Below, piece by piece: positions 42,040 through 46,297 of a stretch of 46,297 bases of DNA (the first letter of the stretch is position 1; every line of letters starts with the position of its first letter). The stretch is from an uncultured Bacteroides sp. (GTDB taxonomy: Bacteria > Bacteroidota > Bacteroidia > Bacteroidales > Bacteroidaceae), in assembly GCA_900552645.1 (NCBI GenBank), contig USAN01000015.1, forward strand, positions 1 to 46,297. Direction: 5' to 3'. Position numbers and translations under genes: made by a program. Below the pieces are notes generated by a model. That model saw only the letters and a program-made list of their open reading frames with translations, searched no databases and had not been told where the DNA came from.

Positions 42040-42123
42040 GGTGCTGACCAAATTATTTTTTATGCTGACCAAATATTTTTTGGTGCCCATCGATTTTTTT
42101 TTGGTGCCCATCGATTGGAAGAT
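42040..42123. repeat. Repeat B, copy 2: four units of exactly 21 bp
   Basis: Units start at 42040, 42061, 42082 and 42103. Units 1-2 contain TGCTGACCAAAT plus a T-run; units 3-4 read GGTGCCCATCGATT plus a T-run. The first unit holds the palindrome AATTTGGTGCTGACCAAATT (42036-42055). It is the same family as 3286-3366. Confidence 0.8.
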
Positions 42124-42203
42124 TAATTATTACTATCTATTCATTAATATTTCTTTGACCTGCTTTATAATATTATACTCGGTATGTTATAACATCAGAC
42201 CCT

Positions 42204-42731
42204 TTATTTATTATCTTCCGCCTTGAACCAATCCGAATACATCAGATATCCATTGGCTATTTTTTCATTAAGTTCTCTACTCTGCTCTGGTGGAATTTTT
42301 TTTATGAACTTTGCTGGAACGCCAGCCCATAACGAGCCAGGTTCTATGACAGTATTGCTGAGTACTAAAGCACCTGCAGCAACAATAGCACCTTCGCCTA
42401 TTACAGCATAGTCAAGTATTGTAGAACCCATTCCTATTAATGCTCCTCTTTCAATCTTTGCCCCATGCACTGTTACATTGTGACCTATAGAAACATCATC
42501 GCCAATTTCTACTACCGATTTTTCATATAATGTATGAATTACTGTACCATCCTGAATATTTACACGATTACCTATACGTATAGGATTAACATCGCCACGC
42601 AAAACAGCATTAAACCATATGCTGCTTTTTTCGCCTATGATTACATCTCCTATTATAGTAGCATTGTCTGCCAAATAGCAACTATCTGCTATTATAGGAG
42701 TGAATCCCCTCACTGATTTTATTAAAGCCAT
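42204..42731 (-). CDS. Gamma-class carbonic anhydrase family protein
   Basis: A 175-aa left-handed beta-helix protein built of hexapeptide repeats (IIGDVIIGEKSSIW onward). The zinc histidines are recognisable: one in QDGTVIHTLY and two in SIGHNVTVHGA. The C-terminal helix carries VPAKFIKKI. The family includes active gamma carbonic anhydrases and inactive relatives (YrdA, PaaY); activity is uncertain. It follows the aminopeptidase gene by 4 bp and probably shares its promoter. Confidence 0.88.
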   Translation of the reverse strand: MALIKSVRGFTPIIADSCYLADNATIIGDVIIGEKSSIWFNAVLRGDVNPIRIGNRVNIQDGTVIHTLYEKSVVEIGDDVSIGHNVTVHGAKIERGALIGMGSTILDYAVIGEGAIVAAGALVLSNTVIEPGSLWAGVPAKFIKKIPPEQSRELNEKIANGYLMYSDWFKAEDNK

Positions 42732-42735
42732 ATAA

Positions 42736-44520
42736 TTATTTTATTAAAGGGGAAGTCGCCTCTTTTAACCATTCTTCTATATCATTATCTACTAAAGGAG
42801 AGATTTTATCGTATACACTCTGATGATAATCATTAAGCCATTTTATCTCTTCGGTGGATAATAACTCTACATCAATTCCTTCCTTATCTATAGGACATAG
42901 TGTAAGAGGACTAAATTTATAGAATTCTCCGAACTCTGTACTTTTTGATCTTACTATCAGCATAGTATTTTCGGTTCTTATACCATATCGGCCAGCTTTA
43001 TATATGCCGGGCTCGTTTGTAATTGTCATTCCAGGTAGAAGCAATGCCGGCATATGGTTCATTCTGAATTGGTGAGGTCCTTCGTGCACATTTAGGCAAC
43101 ACCCAACGCCATGACCGGTACCATGCATATAATTTATCCCATATTTCCACATAGGCATTCTTGCCAGTACATCAAGCTGTGTGCCGCATGTGCCATAAGG
43201 AAATTCGGCCATAGAAAGATTTATCATACCTTTTAAAACCAAAGTATAATCTCTCTTCTCTTCTTGAGTAATATCTCCTAGAATTATTGTTCGTGTAATG
43301 TCTGTAGTGCCATCTAGGTACTGTGCCCCACTATCAAGAAGAATCATTCCTTCAGGTTTCAACTCTTTGTTACTCTCTTCATCGGCTTCATAGTGAACAA
43401 TAGCTCCATGTTCACGATATCCAGCAATTGTATCAAAGCTTATACCAATAAAATTATCTTGCTCAGTTCTGAATTCAAGTAATTTATCGGTAATAGAAAG
43501 TTCGCTCTCATTTCCATTTTTTACGGCATACTTAATCCAATGAAGAAACTTTACCATAGCTACGCCATCGCGAAGCATAGCGTTCCTGAATCCATGAATC
43601 TCTACGTCGTTCTTTATAGATTTAAGGAAAAGAACAGGAGAAAGGATAGTATGACTTTTACCTTCTAGAATTTCATTTACAGCTTCATTTATATTAGGTG
43701 AAATCTGAATAGGGAAATTTTCTGCCGAAAGATTCTTTAAATCCTCTTCAAGCGAGAAGTATGACTTGATATTTATATTATTTTTTCTTAGATACTCTCT
43801 TACTTGGGGTGTAAGCTTCTTATCAATTATATATAAAGATACCTCGGTTGAAGTAATAAGTAGATAGCTTACAAAAACAGGGTTACAATGTACGTCATTT
43901 CCGCGAAGGTTAAGAGTCCATGCTATTTCATCGAGGGCAGAAATAAGAATAGATTGCATCTCGTTTTTCTTCAAATTCTCACGAATTATGTCAATCTTCA
44001 CTTCGCATTCCATTCCCGAGAATTTAAGATCGTGGATAAAAATCTCGTTAAGAGGAAGGGAAGGACGCTCTTTCCATATATCAATAAAAGGATCTTGAAC
44101 GCATTTTATTACAATATTTTTAACTTTAAGTTTGTCTCTCAGCGAGTTGATAGCTGAGGCGCTGTTTACCCAACCATCAATGCCAACAGTGCTACCAGGT
44201 GCAATTACATTATAAATCCATTCGTCTACAGTAGGAGTCTCCGGTAATTTGTCCTTGAAGAGAATGATGCCTGTATCTTTCAGTTGTTCTTCGGCCTGAA
44301 TAAAATATCTTGAATCTGTCCACAAACCGGCTTTGTCGCGCGTTATTACAACTGTTCCTGCCGATCCGGTGAATCCGGATATCCATTTTCTAGATTCCCA
44401 ATATTCAGGAATGTATTCTCCGGAATGAGCATCGGTACTGGGAACAATAAAAGCATCGATATTGTTAAGTTCCATAAAATTCCTGAGCTTAAGAATTCTG
44501 TCTCTTATATCTTTTTTCAT
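42736..44520 (-). CDS. Xaa-Pro aminopeptidase (aminopeptidase P, M24)
   Basis: A 594-aa three-domain aminopeptidase P, which releases an N-terminal residue before proline. Two creatinase-like N-terminal domains (to about residue 310) precede the pita-bread catalytic domain. Metal ligands are visible in LLDSGAQYLDGTTDITRT (two Asp), GTGHGVGCCLNVHEGPH (His), TNEPGIY (Glu) and RTENTMLI (Glu). It is of the longer eukaryote-like APP1 form rather than the ~440-aa PepP. Confidence 0.92.
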   Translation of the reverse strand: MKKDIRDRILKLRNFMELNNIDAFIVPSTDAHSGEYIPEYWESRKWISGFTGSAGTVVITRDKAGLWTDSRYFIQAEEQLKDTGIILFKDKLPETPTVDEWIYNVIAPGSTVGIDGWVNSASAINSLRDKLKVKNIVIKCVQDPFIDIWKERPSLPLNEIFIHDLKFSGMECEVKIDIIRENLKKNEMQSILISALDEIAWTLNLRGNDVHCNPVFVSYLLITSTEVSLYIIDKKLTPQVREYLRKNNINIKSYFSLEEDLKNLSAENFPIQISPNINEAVNEILEGKSHTILSPVLFLKSIKNDVEIHGFRNAMLRDGVAMVKFLHWIKYAVKNGNESELSITDKLLEFRTEQDNFIGISFDTIAGYREHGAIVHYEADEESNKELKPEGMILLDSGAQYLDGTTDITRTIILGDITQEEKRDYTLVLKGMINLSMAEFPYGTCGTQLDVLARMPMWKYGINYMHGTGHGVGCCLNVHEGPHQFRMNHMPALLLPGMTITNEPGIYKAGRYGIRTENTMLIVRSKSTEFGEFYKFSPLTLCPIDKEGIDVELLSTEEIKWLNDYHQSVYDKISPLVDNDIEEWLKEATSPLIK

Positions 44521-44546
44521 ACATTTAAAAAATGACGGTTAATAAG

Positions 44547-44554
44547 CAAAGATA
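44547..44554 (-). promoter_or_regulatory. -7 box of the aminopeptidase operon
   Basis: The minus strand reads TATCTTTG, 27 bp before the start codon. Confidence 0.55.
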
Positions 44555-44594
44555 ATATTTATATGTTATTTTAAATAAATAATTGTGGAAAGTT

Positions 44595-44624
44595 TTGTGA
44601 ATAAAGAAAGTATGTGTAATTTTG
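44595..44624 (+). promoter_or_regulatory. Promoter of rpsU
   Basis: TTG (44595-44597), a 19-bp spacer, then TAATTTTG (44617-44624): full consensus. The leader to the ATG at 44682 is about 50 bp. Confidence 0.75.
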
Positions 44625-44681
44625 CGCCGCAATTTGACTAGAAAAAATTTAGTAACTATATAATTAACAAATTAAAGAAAA

Positions 44682-44873
44682 ATGATTGTAGTACCAGTAA
44701 AAGAAGGCGAAAACATAGAAAAAGCGCTGAAAAAATTCAAAAGAAAATTTGAAAAAACAGGTGTTGTTAAAGAATTAAGAGCAAGACAGCAGTTTGATAA
44801 ACCATCTGTAAAGAACAGACTTAAGATGGAGCGTGCTGTATATGTTCAGAAATTACAGCAAGTAGAAGAATAA
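44682..44873 (+). CDS. rpsU: 30S ribosomal protein S21
   Basis: A 63-aa basic protein with the S21 pattern: MIVVPVKEGENIEKALKKFK at the N-terminus, then RKFEKTGVVKELRARQQFDKPS. In Bacteroidetes S21 affects access of the anti-Shine-Dalgarno; this phylum uses Shine-Dalgarno sequences little. It leads the conserved rpsU-xer-hpf block. Confidence 0.95.
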   Translation: MIVVPVKEGENIEKALKKFKRKFEKTGVVKELRARQQFDKPSVKNRLKMERAVYVQKLQQVEE

Positions 44874-44946
44874 TTTACTTCGATTTTCTTTGAGTAATTG
44901 AATTCTTTTCATATATTCGTTGCTGAATAATTGAGTAACGTTTCTT

Positions 44947-45834
44947 ATGATGATTGATTCTTTTTTGAAATTTCTTCGTTATGAAAGGAATTATTCCGAT
45001 AAAACTATTGTAAGTTACGGAACAGATCTTTTGAAGTTTGAACAGTTCTTTAAAGAACAGGACGAAGAGATAGATTTTACGACTCTTGATGCGGATATTA
45101 TTCGTAGATGGATAGTTGATATGATGGATAAAGGTTATACTTCGACATCTGTTAACAGAAAGTTGAGTACACTGCGTTCACTGTACAAGTTTCTATTGAG
45201 AAAAAAAATAGTATCTGTAGATCCTACCTTAAAAATTGTGGGTCCAAAAAACAAGAAGCTTCTTCCGGTATTCCTGAAAGAAGAGGAGATGGATCGTATA
45301 ATGGATAAGACCAATTTCAAAGATGACTTTGAGGGTTGTAGGGATAGGCTGATTCTTGAAACATTTTATGCTACAGGCATCAGGCTTTCGGAGTTGATAG
45401 GGATAAAAAACAGTGATGTTGATCTTTTGGGTTGTCTTCTTAAGGTAACCGGAAAGCGAAATAAACAGAGGCTTGTTCCTTTTGGTGAAGAATTAAGAGA
45501 CGATATAAAAGAGTATATTAGAGTAAGAGACGAAGATATATCTTTGGAGAAGCAATCCGGATTTCTATTTATTGCGGTAAGTGGAAAACCTTTGTATCCT
45601 TTGAAGGTTTATAATTTAGTAAAACGTGGTTTGTCGAACTTTGTAACTGTAAAGAAGAAGAGTCCGCATGTTCTTAGGCATACCTTTGCAACATCTATGC
45701 TTAATAATGAGGCATCTTTGAGCGCGATAAAGGAGCTGTTAGGGCATGAAAGTCTTGAGACGACTCAGATTTATACACATACAACTTTCGAAGAACTTAA
45801 AAAAGTATATGAACAAGCTCATCCAAGAGCATAA
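44947..45834 (+). CDS. Tyrosine recombinase XerC/XerD type
   Basis: A 295-aa site-specific recombinase that resolves chromosome dimers at dif. It has an N-terminal SAM-like DNA-binding domain (FLKFLRYERNYSDKTIVSY) and a C-terminal catalytic domain with Arg146, Lys170, His241, Arg244, His267 and the nucleophile Tyr276 (TTQIYTHTT). Full length. Position between rpsU and hpf, with no integrase-type neighbours, indicates the housekeeping enzyme rather than a mobile element. XerC or XerD cannot be told apart here. Confidence 0.92.
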   Translation: MMIDSFLKFLRYERNYSDKTIVSYGTDLLKFEQFFKEQDEEIDFTTLDADIIRRWIVDMMDKGYTSTSVNRKLSTLRSLYKFLLRKKIVSVDPTLKIVGPKNKKLLPVFLKEEEMDRIMDKTNFKDDFEGCRDRLILETFYATGIRLSELIGIKNSDVDLLGCLLKVTGKRNKQRLVPFGEELRDDIKEYIRVRDEDISLEKQSGFLFIAVSGKPLYPLKVYNLVKRGLSNFVTVKKKSPHVLRHTFATSMLNNEASLSAIKELLGHESLETTQIYTHTTFEELKKVYEQAHPRA

Positions 45835-45839
45835 AAAAA

Positions 45840-45846
45840 AGGAGGT
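45840..45846 (+). promoter_or_regulatory. Shine-Dalgarno site fixing the hpf start
   Basis: AGGAGGT lies 4 bases before the ATG at 45851. Strong Shine-Dalgarno sequences are rare in this window, and this one decides against the longer frame that opens at 45746 inside the xer gene. Confidence 0.8.
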
Positions 45847-45850
45847 AGTT

Positions 45851-46150
45851 ATGGAAATAAGAGTTCAAGCTATTCATTTTGATGCATCTGAAAAACTCGA
45901 AGATTTTATTCAGAAAAAATGTAGTAAACTAGAAAAACTTTGCGACGATATAAAGAAAGTAGAGGTGTTATTAAAAGTCGTGAAACCGGAAAGTGCATTA
46001 AATAAGGATGTTAATATAAAGGTTCTTGTACCTAATTCGGAGTTTTTTGCCGAAAAGGTAAGTGATACATTTGAAGAATCTGTTGATGTATGTATTGACG
46101 CTCTTTCTAAGCAATTGATGAAATATAAGGAAAAACAGCGTGGTAAATAA
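45851..46150 (+). CDS. hpf: Ribosome hibernation promoting factor (short HPF/RaiA)
   Basis: A 99-aa protein of the HPF/YfiA family, which binds the 30S decoding centre in slow growth. The start MEIRVQAIHFDASEKLEDFI and the following helix (KKCSKLEKL), the central strand KVEVLLKVVKP and the C-terminal basic helix (ALSKQLMKYKEKQRGK) match. It lacks the C-terminal dimerisation domain of long HPF. The start is set by the AGGAGGT just upstream. It follows the xer gene by 16 bp. Confidence 0.92.
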   Translation: MEIRVQAIHFDASEKLEDFIQKKCSKLEKLCDDIKKVEVLLKVVKPESALNKDVNIKVLVPNSEFFAEKVSDTFEESVDVCIDALSKQLMKYKEKQRGK

Positions 46151-46168
46151 AAAAGTCACTAAAAGTTT

Positions 46169-46197
46169 TTGCTATTTAAAATAAATGTCTAACTTTG
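46169..46197 (+). promoter_or_regulatory. Promoter of the tRNA-Thr operon
   Basis: TTG (46169-46171), an 18-bp spacer, then TAACTTTG (46190-46197). A stem-loop directly follows. Confidence 0.7.
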
Positions 46198-46230
46198 CAG
46201 CCGCTTAACCCTTAGTGGGTTTAGGCTGCA
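46198..46230 (+). other. Stem-loop at the tRNA-Thr transcription start
   Basis: GCAGCC (46198-46203) pairs with GGCTGC (46225-46230), and TTAACCC (46206-46212) with GGGTTTA (46218-46224, one G-T pair). It lies where the transcript should begin and has no T-run on either exit, so it is not a terminator. Confidence 0.5.
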
Positions 46231-46242
46231 AAAAAGAGATAA

Positions 46243-46297
46243 GCCTCTTTAGCTCAGTTGGCCAGAGCACGTGATTTGTAATCTCGGGGTCGTTGGT
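46243..46297 (+). tRNA. tRNA-Thr (anticodon TGT), cut by window end
   Basis: The first 55 bases of a tRNA: acceptor start GCCTCTT, D-arm AGCTCAGTTGGCCAGAGC, anticodon loop ATTTGTAA with TGT for Thr, then the start of the T-arm (GTTGGT). The rest lies beyond the window. Confidence 0.92.

Larger units (their letters stand above)
41842..42203. other. Convergent intergenic region holding terminator, repeat A and repeat B
   Basis: 362 bp between waaA and the gamma carbonic anhydrase gene. In order it contains a perfect 23-bp hairpin (41871-41927), repeat A (41929-42021), repeat B (42040-42123) and about 80 bp of AT-rich sequence with nothing recognisable. A 62-codon frame across repeat B has only a TTG start and is judged a by-product of the 21-bp period. 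Confidence 0.75.

Noticed and set aside
42038..42226. 62-aa coding frame across repeat B
   Set aside because: It opens with TTG, is made of the 21-bp repeat plus low-complexity residues, and overlaps the end of the carbonic anhydrase gene. Kept only as a low-weight observation.
44947..45834. Mobile-element integrase
   Set aside because: Length, motifs and the rpsU-xer-hpf context are those of the housekeeping Xer recombinase; there are no attachment-site duplications at the nearby tRNA.
45746..45850. N-terminal extension of HPF
   Set aside because: It lies inside the xer gene; AGGAGGT at 45840-45846 marks the ATG at 45851.

Overview
The window reads as a chromosome segment of a low-GC member of the Bacteroidales, most likely Bacteroides or a close relative. 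The signs are TAnnTTTG -7 promoter boxes in front of many genes, fkp (fucose salvage and surface fucosylation), Bacteroidetes-restricted families (DUF4290, DUF3836, DUF2795, PepSY-like lipoprotein, PorT-like barrels), the order sppA-lpxK-pnp-thiL and rpsU-xer-hpf-tRNA-Thr. No rRNA, prophage, transposase or CRISPR array is visible. Most of it is core genome.

Layout. 1-534: non-coding, with a GC-rich palindrome and a dispersed repeat (here 'repeat A'). 535-3266: lutABC lactate oxidation operon, followed by a 21-bp tandem array ('repeat B'). 3432-5406 (-): two-component system, divergent from a PepSY-like lipoprotein (5556-6569). 6857-6929 (-): tRNA-Phe. 7046-11731 (-): sppA-lpxK-pnp-thiL. 11918-16771 (+): fkp, a RhaM-type mutarotase and a GH27 alpha-galactosidase. 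17149-17544: DUF3836 protein, then a 22-bp four-copy array. 17805-20006 (-): yicC-gmk-(59-aa membrane protein)-nadD. 20101-25777 (+): tsaB-DUF4290-murA-rimM-dxr-rseP. 25873-28013 (-): cstA, a small membrane protein and an outer-membrane barrel. 28089-36978: GHL10-like hydrolase, GNAT (-), ArnT-like transferase, methyltransferase-like protein, cobalamin adenosyltransferase, DUF2795, outer-membrane barrel, priA and a tyrosine phosphatase. 36953-39016 (-): 7TM-HD phosphodiesterase. 39093-41841: gltX-waaA. 41842-42203: non-coding, with a strong terminator, then repeats A and B side by side. 42204-44520 (-): aminopeptidase P and gamma carbonic anhydrase. 44682-46297: rpsU, xer recombinase, hpf, and a tRNA-Thr cut by the window edge.

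Functional themes are envelope building (lpxK, waaA, murA, rseP, ArnT-like enzyme, fkp), nucleotide and cofactor metabolism (pnp, thiL, nadD, gmk, cobalamin adenosyltransferase, dxr), translation (gltX, tsaB, rimM, rpsU, hpf) and carbon use (lutABC, cstA, GH27).

The least explained material is non-coding. Repeat A (259-351 and 41929-42021) aligns without gaps and keeps four TTCACA/TGTGAA sites at identical spacing (37, 22 and 11 bp) while the sequence between them drifts. Repeat B is a four-unit array of about 21 bp (3286-3366 and 42040-42123). A and B are adjacent at one locus but lie either side of lutABC at the other. A third, unrelated four-unit 22-bp array (17682-17767) also lies between convergent genes. 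A 59-aa two-helix membrane protein gene overlaps nadD in the yicC-gmk operon. All calls are by eye; no database search was possible.
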